Notes under the pieces: model-generated | Told to the model about the DNA's origin: nothing | Seen by the model: only the letters and a program-made list of their open reading frames with translations | The model's database searches: none | From: JBARRO01 sp049644265 | GTDB taxonomy: Bacteria > Bacteroidota > Ignavibacteria > UBA10030 | Length of the DNA: 30,567 bases | Direction: 5' to 3' | NCBI GenBank assembly: GCA_049644265.1 | Contig: JBARRO010000151.1 | Span: forward strand, 1-30,567 | Made by a program: the position numbers and the translations under genes | Shown here: positions 1 to 8,307 of the stretch, in pieces | Numbering within the stretch: position 1 is the first letter of the stretch | Layout: the number at the start of each line of letters is the position of its first letter

Positions 1-2
1 CG

Positions 3-1394
3 TTTCCGGAGACTTCTCCGCCCGGCGAATACGGGCGCCTGAAGATGCCGGACCAGCCAAGGGATGTTCTCGTCAAAAACGCAACGCTCTGGACCGAAGG
101 CTCCAGGGGAAAGCTTGAAGGATTCGATCTTCTGATAAACAGGGGAAGGATTTCGGAGATTGGGAAAAACCTCACCGCGCCGAAAGATGCAGTAGTCATT
201 GACGCGTCGGGCAAGCATGTCACCCCGGGGATCATCGATTGTCACTCACATACGGCAGCTGCGAGTATTAATGAGGGTGGTCAGGCGATTACATGTGAGA
301 CCCGAATCGAGGACGTTCTCAACAGCGACGATATCTGGATCTATCGCCAGATTGCAGGTGGAACGACTGTCGCCAACGTACTCCATGGCTCAGCAAATCC
401 TATCGGAGGACAAAATGCGATCGTGAAATGGCGCTGGGGCGGCATGCCGGAGGACCTTCTTTTCAAAGGAGCGCCTCCGGGCGTGAAATTCGCCCTCGGT
501 GAAAACGTCAAACAGAGCAACTCATCGCGACCGACGGGACGCTATCCAGCAACGCGCATGGGCGTCGAGCAAATCATTCGGGACCGATTCAAGGCGGCGC
601 TCGACTACGAAAAAGAATGGAAGGCGTGGGAGAAAGACAAATCGAAGATTCCTCCCCACAAGGACCTCGAGCTCGATGCTCTTCTCGAAATCGTGAAGGG
701 TGAACGGGTGATCCACTCCCACTGCTACCGTCAGGATGAAATCCTGATGCTGTTGCGCGTGTGCGAGGATTTCGGAATCAAGATCGCCACCTTCCAGCAC
801 GTGCTCGAGGGATACAAGGTTGCGGATCAGATTGCAAAGCACGGTGCAGGTGCATCGACGTTCAGCGACTGGTGGGCGTACAAGATCGAAGCATGGGATG
901 CAATTCCCGGCAACGGTCCCCTGATGCACGACCAGGGGGTGGTTGTCTCGTATAATTCCGACGACAGCCAGCTCGCATCGCGCCTGAACTGGGAAGCGTC
1001 CAAGGCCGTCAAGTTCGGACTCTCGGAGGAAGAAGCATTCAAGTTCGTGACAATCAATCCGGCAAAACAATTGCGGATTGACGACAAAGTTGGATCGCTT
1101 GAAGTCGGCAAGGACGCCGATTTCGTCGTTTGGAACGGCAACCCGCTTTCCACGTATTCGAAATGCGAGCAAACGTGGATTGACGGAAGAAAGTATTTTG
1201 ACCTTCAGGAGGATCAACGGATGCGCGACGAAATTACGAGACAACGTGCCGCGTTGATCCAGAAGATTCTTGCAATCAAGAAGGAAACTCCGCCTCCCGC
1301 CGGTGCTCCGTCGCCCCGTTCCCGCAGACCGGGAGAAGAGGGACGCAATTCGTGCATCGAAGACCTGATTGCCCCGTACGGAGGTGCCCAATGA
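3..1394 (+). CDS. Amidohydrolase-superfamily metallohydrolase, imidazolonepropionase-like (5' end outside window)
   Basis: A metal-dependent hydrolase of the TIM-barrel amidohydrolase superfamily (COG1228-like); its substrate cannot be told from sequence. The frame is open to the left edge, and sensible sequence (PPGEYGRLK) precedes the first ATG at 45, so the gene probably starts upstream. Numbering from that ATG, the metal ligands are visible: H67 and H69 in DCHSH, a likely carboxylated lysine K148, H224/H226 in VIHSH, H252 in FQHV, and D306 in SYNSDD. The C-terminal strand region G-S-L-E-V-G-K-D-A-D is the usual composite beta-sandwich return. After it comes a proline- and arginine-rich tail (about residues 410-435) ending in CIEDLIAPYGGAQ, unusual for the family. 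The stop overlaps the next start as ATGA, so the two genes are translationally coupled and probably co-functional. The metal-binding assignment is strong; the reaction is unknown. Confidence 0.88.
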   Translation, partial: FPETSPPGEYGRLKMPDQPRDVLVKNATLWTEGSRGKLEGFDLLINRGRISEIGKNLTAPKDAVVIDASGKHVTPGIIDCHSHTAAASINEGGQAITCETRIEDVLNSDDIWIYRQIAGGTTVANVLHGSANPIGGQNAIVKWRWGGMPEDLLFKGAPPGVKFALGENVKQSNSSRPTGRYPATRMGVEQIIRDRFKAALDYEKEWKAWEKDKSKIPPHKDLELDALLEIVKGERVIHSHCYRQDEILMLLRVCEDFGIKIATFQHVLEGYKVADQIAKHGAGASTFSDWWAYKIEAWDAIPGNGPLMHDQGVVVSYNSDDSQLASRLNWEASKAVKFGLSEEEAFKFVTINPAKQLRIDDKVGSLEVGKDADFVVWNGNPLSTYSKCEQTWIDGRKYFDLQEDQRMRDEITRQRAALIQKILAIKKETPPPAGAPSPRSRRPGEEGRNSCIEDLIAPYGGAQ

Positions 1395-2755
1395 AAACGA
1401 CTCGCATGATGAAGACGAGACTTCAATCCGTTACTCGTTCGATGCTTGCCCTGATAGTTCTGTCAGCGACAGCACTCGCTTCAGACCCCGTTCCTGCAGC
1501 TAAACAAAAGAAGCCAATCGCACTCGTCGGAGGAACGATCCACACCGTGAGCGGCGAAACAATTCAAGGCGGCACCATCGTGTTCGACAAAGGCCGGATC
1601 ACAGTCATCGGCACGAACGTGACAATTCCAACGGATGCTGAGAAGATTTCTGTGGCGGGAAAGCACGTGTATCCGGGGCTCATCAATGCAAGCACAACGC
1701 TCGGCCTGACGGAAATCGCATCGGTGCGTGGAAGCATTGACGAGACGGAGACCGGCACGATCAACCCAAATGCGCGGGCTGAAGTCGCAGTGAATCCCGA
1801 AAGCGAGCTGATCCCCGTTGCACGTTCCGGCGGAGTGGCGATTGTTGCGACGATACCGCAGGGTGGGCTCCTTTCAGGAACAGCCGCCGCGATGATGCTC
1901 GACGGATGGACCTGGGAAGAAATGACTTTGAAGGCCCCGCTCGGGCTTGTCGTCAACTGGCCGGCAATGACGTATGTGCAGAACCGATTCAACCGGCAAA
2001 CGAAGGAAGAGTGGCAGAAGCAACGCGACGATCAGCTCAAAGCGATTCGTGATGCGTTCGCGGCTGCACGGGCGTACATGATTGCCAAGGGGTCCGAGAA
2101 ACAGCGCGGTGTGCCGTATCATGAAACAGACTCCCGCTGGGAAGCCATGATTCCGGTGCTGCAAGGAAGTGTGCCTGTATGGGTTTATGCAAACGAGCTT
2201 TCGCAAATACAGGCGGCCGTGACCTGGGCAGAGGAGGAAGGCGTGAAGCTTGTTCTTGTCGGCGGAAGAGATTCATGGCGCGTCTCAAATCAGCTCAAAG
2301 CGAAGAATATCCCCGTCCTGATCGAGAACATTCTCGCCTCCCCGGGCCGACGATGGGAGGACTATGACGGGGTGTACACGTTGCCGGGGAAGCTTTACGA
2401 TGCCGGCGTTTCATTCGCCGTTTGCGTAGGTGCAGGCGAGCCGACTGCGGACGCTTCCAGCACACGCGACCTCGTCCATCACGCGGCGATTGCCTCGGCG
2501 TACGGACTTGCGAAAGACGAAGCGTTGAAATCCGTCACGCTTTATCCTGCCCGCATTCTCGGCATCTCGGACCGCGTCGGCTCCCTCGAAATCGGAAAAG
2601 ATGCAACATTGATCATCACCACGGGGGACCCTCTGGACCTCGAAACGACCGTGGAGCAGGTTTATATCCAGGGGAAGAAGTGTGACATGAGGGATAAGCA
2701 CAAGCAGCTGTATGAGAAGTATAAAGAGAAATATAAGCAATTGAGCAATGAATAA
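1391..2755 (+). CDS. Exported amidohydrolase-like protein with degenerate metal site
   Basis: A 454-residue protein with the fold signature of the amidohydrolase superfamily but apparently no catalytic metal site. I chose the ATG at 1391 over the upstream in-frame ATG at 1352 because it overlaps the previous stop (ATGA) and gives a proper signal peptide: a basic start, then a hydrophobic LALIVLSATALA stretch ending near residue 30. The N-terminal beta-sandwich (ALVGGTIHTVSG) and the return element (GSLEIGKDATLIITTGDPLD) are normal. At the first barrel strand the expected D-x-H-x-H is replaced by N99-A-S101-T-T103. The later histidine positions read VWVYANE and VLVGGR. It may be a pseudoenzyme partner or structural subunit of the active gene upstream, or it may use another chemistry. 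Family membership is sure; loss of activity is inference. Confidence 0.85.
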   Translation: MKTTRMMKTRLQSVTRSMLALIVLSATALASDPVPAAKQKKPIALVGGTIHTVSGETIQGGTIVFDKGRITVIGTNVTIPTDAEKISVAGKHVYPGLINASTTLGLTEIASVRGSIDETETGTINPNARAEVAVNPESELIPVARSGGVAIVATIPQGGLLSGTAAAMMLDGWTWEEMTLKAPLGLVVNWPAMTYVQNRFNRQTKEEWQKQRDDQLKAIRDAFAAARAYMIAKGSEKQRGVPYHETDSRWEAMIPVLQGSVPVWVYANELSQIQAAVTWAEEEGVKLVLVGGRDSWRVSNQLKAKNIPVLIENILASPGRRWEDYDGVYTLPGKLYDAGVSFAVCVGAGEPTADASSTRDLVHHAAIASAYGLAKDEALKSVTLYPARILGISDRVGSLEIGKDATLIITTGDPLDLETTVEQVYIQGKKCDMRDKHKQLYEKYKEKYKQLSNE

Positions 2756-2763
2756 TGGGGATT

Positions 2764-2784
2764 GTGAGTGGTGAGTGGTGGGTG
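2764..2784. repeat. Heptamer tandem array (3 units)
   Basis: Three exact-period 7-bp units, GTGAGTG, GTGAGTG, GTGGGTG, begin eight bases after the stop codon of the amidohydrolase-like gene. This is one of several 7-bp-period arrays in the spacers of this window; the unit sequence differs from array to array. Confidence 0.7.
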
Positions 2785-2836
2785 CCTGAATGGCTTGTAG
2801 GAATTCTCTTTTTTCAGGGAAAACAAAAAGCGATAG

Positions 2837-2945
2837 TGTCATTCCCGCATGTTGTTAGCGGGAATCTGATGTTATTAGGGAAGATTGCTTTTGCGTGACA
2901 TTCTCTCGTAGATCAGATCCCCACTAGAAGCAAGTGGGGATGACG
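2837..2945. repeat. Inverted pair of REP-like palindromic repeats
   Basis: Two short elements share the consensus GTCATYCCCRC ... GYGGGRATCTGAT and lie in opposite orientation. The first (2837-2870) has a perfect 8-bp stem ATTCCCGC/GCGGGAAT with a 9-nt loop. The second (2912-2945, reverse orientation) has a perfect 9-bp stem ATCCCCACT/AGTGGGGAT with a 7-nt loop. Conserved outer sequence (GTCAT on one side, ATCTGAT on the other) shows they are copies of one element, not chance hairpins. Two inverted copies resemble REP/BIME arrangements. They sit after the amidohydrolase pair and before the reductase, and could also serve as transcript ends, although no T-run follows. Confidence 0.7.
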
Positions 2946-3001
2946 AGTCCTTTTCTTGTGCGCATATTTGTTATCAACTAACTGCTGCTAACAGCTTCAT
3001 T

Positions 3002-3988
3002 ATGCTCTACCGCACTCTCGGTAAAACCCAAATCAAACTCTCCGCCATCGGGCTTGGATGCATGGGAATGTCAGATTTCTATGCAGGAAGGGATGATGCG
3101 GAGTCCATTGCCACAATTCACCGCGCCGTCGAGCTTGGGATTACTCTGTTTGATACCGCGGACATGTACGGAGTGGGCAAAAACGAACTCCTTGTCGGGC
3201 AGGCCTTGAAAGGACGACGTGACAAGGTCTTGATTGCCACAAAGTTCGGGAACGTGCGTGCACAGGACGGCAAATATCTTGGCATCAACGGTCGACCCGA
3301 GTACGTGCGTGCGGCCTGCGAGGCAAGTCTCAAGCGCCTTGGAGTCGAAGTTATCGACCTCTACTATCAACACCGTGTGGATGCCACTACGCCGATCGAA
3401 GAAACTGTCGGAGCTATGGCGCAGCTCGTTCAGGAAGGAAAGGTGCGGTTCCTGGGATTATCCGAAGCCGCGCCTCAGACAATCCGACGAGCATACAAAA
3501 TCCATCCGATCGCTGCGCTCCAAACAGAATACTCCCTCTGGACCCGCGACGTCGAAACAGAAATCCTTCCGACCTGCAGAGAGTTGGGAATTACCTTCGT
3601 CGCTTACAGTCCTCTCGGGCGTGGATTTCTTGCGGGGAGATTCAAATCTGCCGATGCATTGTCCCCCGACGACGTGCGCAGGAATCACCCCCGCTTCCAG
3701 GAAGAAAACCTTTTGAAGAACACCGTCTTTCTCGCCGAGATCGAAAGCATCGCCCGCGAGAAGCACTGCACTCCTGCCCAGCTTGCCCTTGCGTGGGTTC
3801 TCGCTCAAGGCAAGGAGGTGGTTCCGATCCCCGGCACCAAACGCAGAAACTACCTTGAAGAAAATGTCGCCGCGATCGATGTCACGCTGAGTACCCGTGA
3901 CCTTGAACGCCTTAATCAAGCAGCGCCTCCCGGTGTCGCCGCCGGCGCGCGTTATCCAATTCCCGCGATGGGGAATGTCAACCGGTGA
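3002..3988 (+). CDS. Aldo/keto reductase
   Basis: An NADPH-dependent cytosolic oxidoreductase of the aldo/keto reductase family, similar to the IolS/YajO-type group. The 328-residue length is normal for the family. The catalytic tetrad is complete: D51 and Y56 in FDTADMYG, K81 in ATKFG, and H124 in YYQHRVD. The cofactor-binding end of the barrel is seen at residues around 195-210 (AYSPLGRGFLAG) and 275-290 (IPGTKRRNYLEEN). It probably reduces aldehydes or ketones; the substrate cannot be assigned. No strong Shine-Dalgarno precedes the ATG. The membrane-protein gene begins 43 bases after its stop on the same strand with its own strong ribosome site, so the two may be co-transcribed. Confidence 0.95.
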   Translation: MLYRTLGKTQIKLSAIGLGCMGMSDFYAGRDDAESIATIHRAVELGITLFDTADMYGVGKNELLVGQALKGRRDKVLIATKFGNVRAQDGKYLGINGRPEYVRAACEASLKRLGVEVIDLYYQHRVDATTPIEETVGAMAQLVQEGKVRFLGLSEAAPQTIRRAYKIHPIAALQTEYSLWTRDVETEILPTCRELGITFVAYSPLGRGFLAGRFKSADALSPDDVRRNHPRFQEENLLKNTVFLAEIESIAREKHCTPAQLALAWVLAQGKEVVPIPGTKRRNYLEENVAAIDVTLSTRDLERLNQAAPPGVAAGARYPIPAMGNVNR

Positions 3989-4031
3989 TCGTTGAAGCGC
4001 ATCGCCTTTCACAACTCCACAGGAGAGCACC

Positions 4032-4442
4032 GTGATCACAACTCTGAACTGGAAACTGATCGTTCAACTTTCTTTTTTGGGTCTTGCCATGGGCATCGCG
4101 ACTGTCTTTTGGATTCCCTCGACCATAGAGCCCTTCTTCTGGCTGGCGATCTTTCTTGTGTGTGCTTATGTCTTTGCCATAAAAAACACCGGAAAGCTCT
4201 TTCTTCATGGATTCCTGGTGAGCATCGTGAACAGCATATGGATCACTTCTCTACACGTCCTTCTTTTTGACTCCTACATTGCGCGACATCCGGAAGAGGC
4301 TGCAATGATGACAAGAATGCCCCTTCCCGATTCACCCCGGACCATGATGATCATAACCGGGCCAATTATCGGCGTCGTTTCCGGCCTCGTGCTTGGGTTG
4401 TTCTGTCTCGTCGCCGGTAAACTCGTGGCAAAGAAGGGCTGA
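4032..4442 (+). CDS. Small four-helix integral membrane protein, unknown function
   Basis: A 136-residue membrane protein that I do not assign to a named family. It starts with GTG at 4032, supported by AGGAG at 4021-4025 with suitable spacing; no ATG gives a better start. Four hydrophobic segments are visible: about residues 9-27, 33-50, 56-77 and 106-130. A short hydrophilic loop between helices 3 and 4 carries RHPEEAAMMTRMPLPDSPR. The basic C-terminus (KLVAKKG) suggests a cytoplasmic end. It follows the aldo/keto reductase closely, but nothing in the sequence ties the two functionally. The coding call is firm because of the start signal and helix pattern; the function is open. Confidence 0.8.
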   Translation: MITTLNWKLIVQLSFLGLAMGIATVFWIPSTIEPFFWLAIFLVCAYVFAIKNTGKLFLHGFLVSIVNSIWITSLHVLLFDSYIARHPEEAAMMTRMPLPDSPRTMMIITGPIIGVVSGLVLGLFCLVAGKLVAKKG

Positions 4443-4608
4443 TTTCAGGACGTCTGAACCCCCCGCCACACCCACCCTGGCGAATTACTCCAAGTCCGAC
4501 AAATCTCCAAAATTCCGTCTGATAGCAATGATTTTTTGCTCCCAGGTCGGTTTTAGCTTGCTGCTATGCCGACTGGGTATTAAATTCCCACCAATTTGGC
4601 TGTCTCAT

Positions 4609-4646
4609 ATTTGAGAATGGCCGGCTCGCAGGGTTGGTTCTCAAAT
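4609..4646. promoter_or_regulatory. Perfect 9-bp inverted repeat in the leader of the first T9SS gene
   Basis: ATTTGAGAA (4609-4617) and TTCTCAAAT (4638-4646) form a perfect inverted repeat with a 20-nt GC-rich spacer, ending 47 bases before the ATG of the T9SS cargo gene. It could be an operator bound by a dimer with half-sites about three helical turns apart, or a leader hairpin. A weak promoter-like pair, TTGCTG (4558-4563) and TTAAAT (4580-4585), lies just upstream, which would place the repeat in the transcribed leader. The rest of the 4443-4693 spacer shows nothing convincing. Confidence 0.45.
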
Positions 4647-4693
4647 CTGAAGCAGTGATTCTCTATCCCTCCAAAACCTATCGAGGAGTCTGT

Positions 4694-7600
4694 ATGCGCA
4701 CGTTCATCTACCGTCTGGCTTTCTCCGTCCTTGTGGTCCTCGGCGTTGTCGTAATCAGCGCCGAAAAGATCCACGCGCAATCCGCACAACCGCTGAACCG
4801 CGTACTCCGGGTGGATGGATCGATCGATGTTTCGAAAGGATTCACCGGCACGTTGGATCCACGCGGCTACAAAATGACTCTGACTCCGACGGGAGCGCCT
4901 CGATTCGTCACCGCAACGGTGGCGGATGATCAGTGGAGTGGTATGTTTGGATCTCCGGGAGTTTCCAATGGAGGGGGGAATGCGCCCTTGAATGCCATAG
5001 CCGTTTCGGGGAATGATATCTACCTCGGAGGCTACTTTGATATCGCGGGCAATATTTCTACCCGGCACATTGTGAAGTACAACATCATATCCAACACCTG
5101 GTCAACACTCGGGACCGGAGTCAACGATCAGGTCTACGCTATCACGATCAACGGAACCGACATCTACGTCGGAGGCTCATTTACCGAAGCGGGCGGAGTG
5201 ACGGCAAACCGAATCGCAAAATGGAATGGCTCAGTCTGGTCAGCGATGAATACGGGGATGAACGGTGACGTACGATCGATTGTTGTGACGGGGTCCGGGG
5301 TTTTGTACGCGGGCGGATTGTTTACCACCGCCGGCGACTCAAGCGCAAAAGGAGTCGCGCGATGGGATGGTACGTTCTGGCACCCCATGGGCGCGGGCAT
5401 TGAATTCGGATCCGTTCTGACAATGGCGTACCGGAGTTCAACGAGTGAATTGATCGTCGGCGGAACATTTCTTACCGGCGGAGGCGTGAGCGGCGCCGAC
5501 AGGATCGCAAAGTGGAATGGCACAACCTGGTTTACCATGGGCAACGCGTTTAGCAGTTATAACATAGATTATCCATTTGGCGTGTACACCATCGCGATCG
5601 GCTCCACGGGGTACGTTGTCATCGGCGGAAACTTTGGAAAGGCCGGCGGAGTCACCGTCAACAACCTTGCCTACTATGACGACGGGTCCAATGCATGGAA
5701 GCCTTTCACCGATACCTCAACACAAGTGGGAACGAACTATCCGGTGTACTCAACCTACATCGCTGCAGGCGGCGATGTCTACATCGGCGGAGATTTTGAC
5801 CGGGCGGGCGGGATTACTGCGCGCCAGGTGGCGCGGTACTCCGGCGGCGTGTGGAATGCGTACATCCCGTCGAACGGACTTGGCCTTCTTGGTTATCCGG
5901 GCCGCCCAATCGCTCTATCGCTCGTTGGGAGCACCCTCTACATCGGTGGACCGATCACACGGTTTGCCGGCAGGCCAATATATTCGGTTGCAAGGTGGAG
6001 TGGGACGAACTGGGTGCCTATTCATTACAACGGGCTTGGGTTAGAACCGTATTCGGGCGTGTATGCGATGGCGAGCACTCCGGGGAATGTTTACGTCGGC
6101 GGACTGTTCGTCACGGCCGGAGAAGACAGCGCGTACGAATTGGCAAAATGGAACGGCAGCACCTGGTCATCGTACGGACCCATGCTTGGCGGCTACCCGG
6201 AATCTGTGGAAGCTGTTGCGGTCAGCGGGGCGAATATCTATGTGGGGACAAGTTATACGAAGATCGGATCCATTACGGCGAATTACATCGCGAAATGGAA
6301 CGGCTCAGTGTGGTCGGCTATGGGATCCGGCATGAATGGCTATGTCCGGGCTCTTGCAGTTGATGCGGACACGGTCTACGCCGCAGGGGACTTCACAACT
6401 GCCGGAGGAAACACGGTCAATAACATCGCAAAATGGAACGGCTCCTCATGGTCCGCTCTGGGAACAGGCGTTTCCGGAGCTGTTCAGGCAATCCTCTTAA
6501 AGGGAAAGAACCTGTACGTTGGCGGGAGCTTCACATCCGCCAGTGGCGTCAACGCCCTCAATATTGCAAAGTGGGATGGCAGCACGTGGTCCGCACTGGG
6601 TGCGGGGCTTGGTCCAAACGGAAATTCGGTGGCGTCGCTTGCGTTCGCGGGGCCGCATCTGTATGCCGGCGGCAGTTTTTCGCAATCGGCCTCGACGACC
6701 CTCAAAGGAATTGCACGCTGGGACGGAACGAAATGGAATTCCGTGGGTTCTGGCGTTAAGAACGCCAACCTGAGCACTGTGTATGTGAACGGTCTGGCAA
6801 CGATCGGCACCGATGTGTATGCTGCCGGGAGTTTCGACACCGCCGGAACGGTGTTCGCAGGGAACGTGGCGCGATGGGATGGAAGCACCTGGAACGCCCT
6901 CGGCAGCGGCATTTCATCACACGGCGGAGGTCAAGTGAATGTGAGCAAAGTTGCGATCGATGCAAACAAGGTCTACTTCGGCGGATATTTCGGTCTCGCC
7001 GGCGGAAAACCATCGTTGGGTTTTGCCCAGTGGACCGAGAATACCGTTGCACCGTCTGCCCCCCTTCTCACCAATCCCCCCCAGGGCGCACAGAATCAAA
7101 GTGTGAATCAGACACTCCGATGGGCATCGGCCGGCGTGGGGTGTGTCTATCAGGTCGTGGTTTCCACTGACGTGCTGTTTTCATCGACGATCGTCAACGA
7201 TACCGCAGTGTACCTGACGTCGTACGACGTCTCGTCATTGCCCGCTTCAAGCTCGCTGGTATGGAAAGTCCGTGCGAAAAACCTCTGGGGAACGGGCCCC
7301 TATTCGACCGTTGGCGGATTCACGACGACCATCGCCCCACCCGCCGCGCCGGTTCCTGTTTCTCCGGCCAACGGCTCCGTGAACCAGTCCAACCGTACGA
7401 CATTTACCTGGAACGCTTCCCCGGGCGCCATATCCTATCGCATTCAGACCTCGACGGATTCACTCTTCTCGAGCATTTACCTTGAGGACTCGACCGTCAC
7501 CGGCACTTCCAAGGAGTTACAGGTGAATACGAACACGAAATACTACTGGCACGTGTACGCAAAGAACGCGGGCGGTGTCGGAGTGTATTCGCCGACCTGG

Positions 7601-8203
7601 TCGTACACCACTTCGTCGACAGCCGCGCCAGGAACTCCGACACTTAGCTCGCCGGCAGACAACGCAACCAACCAGTCAAGAACTCTGACGCTCAGCTGGG
7701 GCTCTGTCTCAAGCACAACAGCTTACCGCCTCCAGGTTTCGACGGATTCGCTTTTCACATCAACGTTTTTCAACGATACGAGCGCGACGACCTCGAAACA
7801 GGCGGCCGGGATGGCAGCGTCGACGAAGTACTTCTGGCGTGTCAACGCCAGCAATGCGGGAGGAGCGGGCTTCTGGTCCGTTGTTCGGCGATTCACCACA
7901 ACGGCGGCGACGGGAGTTGAGGAGGCGCAGGGTCTTCCGAAAGAGTACGCCCTTCATCAGAATTTCCCCAACCCGTTCAATCCGACGACAGTTGTCAGTT
8001 TCCAGTTACCGGTCGACAGTTATGTTCGGCTGAGAATCTTTGATATCCTTGGAAACGAGATAGCTGCACTTGTGGATCAACGGCAGCCTGCCGGAAGTTA
8101 TCAGGTTCATTGGACGGCTTCGGGGATCAGCAGCGGAATGTACTTCCTCAGAATGGAAGCGGGGAGTTTCGTCGATGTGAAGAAGTTGGTATTGATGAAG
8201 TAG
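4694..8203 (+). CDS. T9SS cargo protein with W-x-G-x-x-W propeller repeats and three FnIII-like domains
   Basis: A 1169-residue secreted or surface protein. The start at 4694 is chosen because GAGGAG lies at 4683-4688 and it gives a clean signal peptide ending near HAQ; the longer frame from 4634 has neither. Residues about 50-780 hold roughly 13 complete units plus a partial one of a 40-60-residue repeat: I-A-K-W-N-G-S-x-W-S-A-[LM]-G, then a variable strand, then [LI]-Y-[VA]-G-G-x-F-x-x-A-G-G. This is a beta-propeller-like architecture. Three FnIII-like domains follow at about 785-875, 879-970 and 976-1070, each with P-x-x-G-x-x-N-Q-S ... Y-x-[WF]-x-V. Residues 1079-1169 are the T9SS type-A sorting domain, with QNFPNPFNP and the terminal VDVKKLVLMK. 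It is expected to cross the outer membrane by T9SS; ligand unknown. Transcription ends at the stem at 8249. Confidence 0.9.
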   Translation: MRTFIYRLAFSVLVVLGVVVISAEKIHAQSAQPLNRVLRVDGSIDVSKGFTGTLDPRGYKMTLTPTGAPRFVTATVADDQWSGMFGSPGVSNGGGNAPLNAIAVSGNDIYLGGYFDIAGNISTRHIVKYNIISNTWSTLGTGVNDQVYAITINGTDIYVGGSFTEAGGVTANRIAKWNGSVWSAMNTGMNGDVRSIVVTGSGVLYAGGLFTTAGDSSAKGVARWDGTFWHPMGAGIEFGSVLTMAYRSSTSELIVGGTFLTGGGVSGADRIAKWNGTTWFTMGNAFSSYNIDYPFGVYTIAIGSTGYVVIGGNFGKAGGVTVNNLAYYDDGSNAWKPFTDTSTQVGTNYPVYSTYIAAGGDVYIGGDFDRAGGITARQVARYSGGVWNAYIPSNGLGLLGYPGRPIALSLVGSTLYIGGPITRFAGRPIYSVARWSGTNWVPIHYNGLGLEPYSGVYAMASTPGNVYVGGLFVTAGEDSAYELAKWNGSTWSSYGPMLGGYPESVEAVAVSGANIYVGTSYTKIGSITANYIAKWNGSVWSAMGSGMNGYVRALAVDADTVYAAGDFTTAGGNTVNNIAKWNGSSWSALGTGVSGAVQAILLKGKNLYVGGSFTSASGVNALNIAKWDGSTWSALGAGLGPNGNSVASLAFAGPHLYAGGSFSQSASTTLKGIARWDGTKWNSVGSGVKNANLSTVYVNGLATIGTDVYAAGSFDTAGTVFAGNVARWDGSTWNALGSGISSHGGGQVNVSKVAIDANKVYFGGYFGLAGGKPSLGFAQWTENTVAPSAPLLTNPPQGAQNQSVNQTLRWASAGVGCVYQVVVSTDVLFSSTIVNDTAVYLTSYDVSSLPASSSLVWKVRAKNLWGTGPYSTVGGFTTTIAPPAAPVPVSPANGSVNQSNRTTFTWNASPGAISYRIQTSTDSLFSSIYLEDSTVTGTSKELQVNTNTKYYWHVYAKNAGGVGVYSPTWSYTTSSTAAPGTPTLSSPADNATNQSRTLTLSWGSVSSTTAYRLQVSTDSLFTSTFFNDTSATTSKQAAGMAASTKYFWRVNASNAGGAGFWSVVRRFTTTAATGVEEAQGLPKEYALHQNFPNPFNPTTVVSFQLPVDSYVRLRIFDILGNEIAALVDQRQPAGSYQVHWTASGISSGMYFLRMEAGSFVDVKKLVLMK
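7990..8010 (+). repeat. Heptamer repeat inside T9SS-domain coding sequence (3 units)
   Basis: AGTTGTC, AGTTTCC, AGTTACC lie in tandem with exact 7-bp period inside the sorting-domain codons for VSFQLP. The unit matches the intergenic heptamers at 8218 and is almost the same as the coding heptamers at 19469. Three units equal seven codons, so the frame is kept. Confidence 0.5.
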
Positions 8204-8217
8204 GAAAGTTGTCGGCC

Positions 8218-8238
8218 GTCAGTTTTCAGTTGTCAGTA
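8218..8238. repeat. Heptamer tandem array (3 units)
   Basis: GTCAGTT, TTCAGTT, GTCAGTA follow the stop codon of the T9SS gene by 14 bases and precede its terminator. The unit resembles the heptamers found after and inside the last T9SS gene (29782 and 30265). Confidence 0.65.
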
Positions 8239-8248
8239 AACAAATCAA

Positions 8249-8284
8249 CCTCGGGAATTACGGCTTCCCGAGGTCTCTTTTTTT
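8249..8284 (+). terminator. Intrinsic terminator
   Basis: A perfect 9-bp stem CCTCGGGAA/TTCCCGAGG with a 7-nt loop is followed by TCTCTTTTTTT. It ends the T9SS transcript and lies between two convergent genes. Confidence 0.9.
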
Positions 8285-8307
8285 CTGCTAACCTCTGCGC
8301 GCCCTTC

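Noticed and set aside
522..1391. Long minus-strand open frame (289 codons) opposite the first amidohydrolase
   Set aside because: The plus-strand frame has all family motifs; the minus frame has no recognisable domain or start signal and is a shadow of the coding strand.
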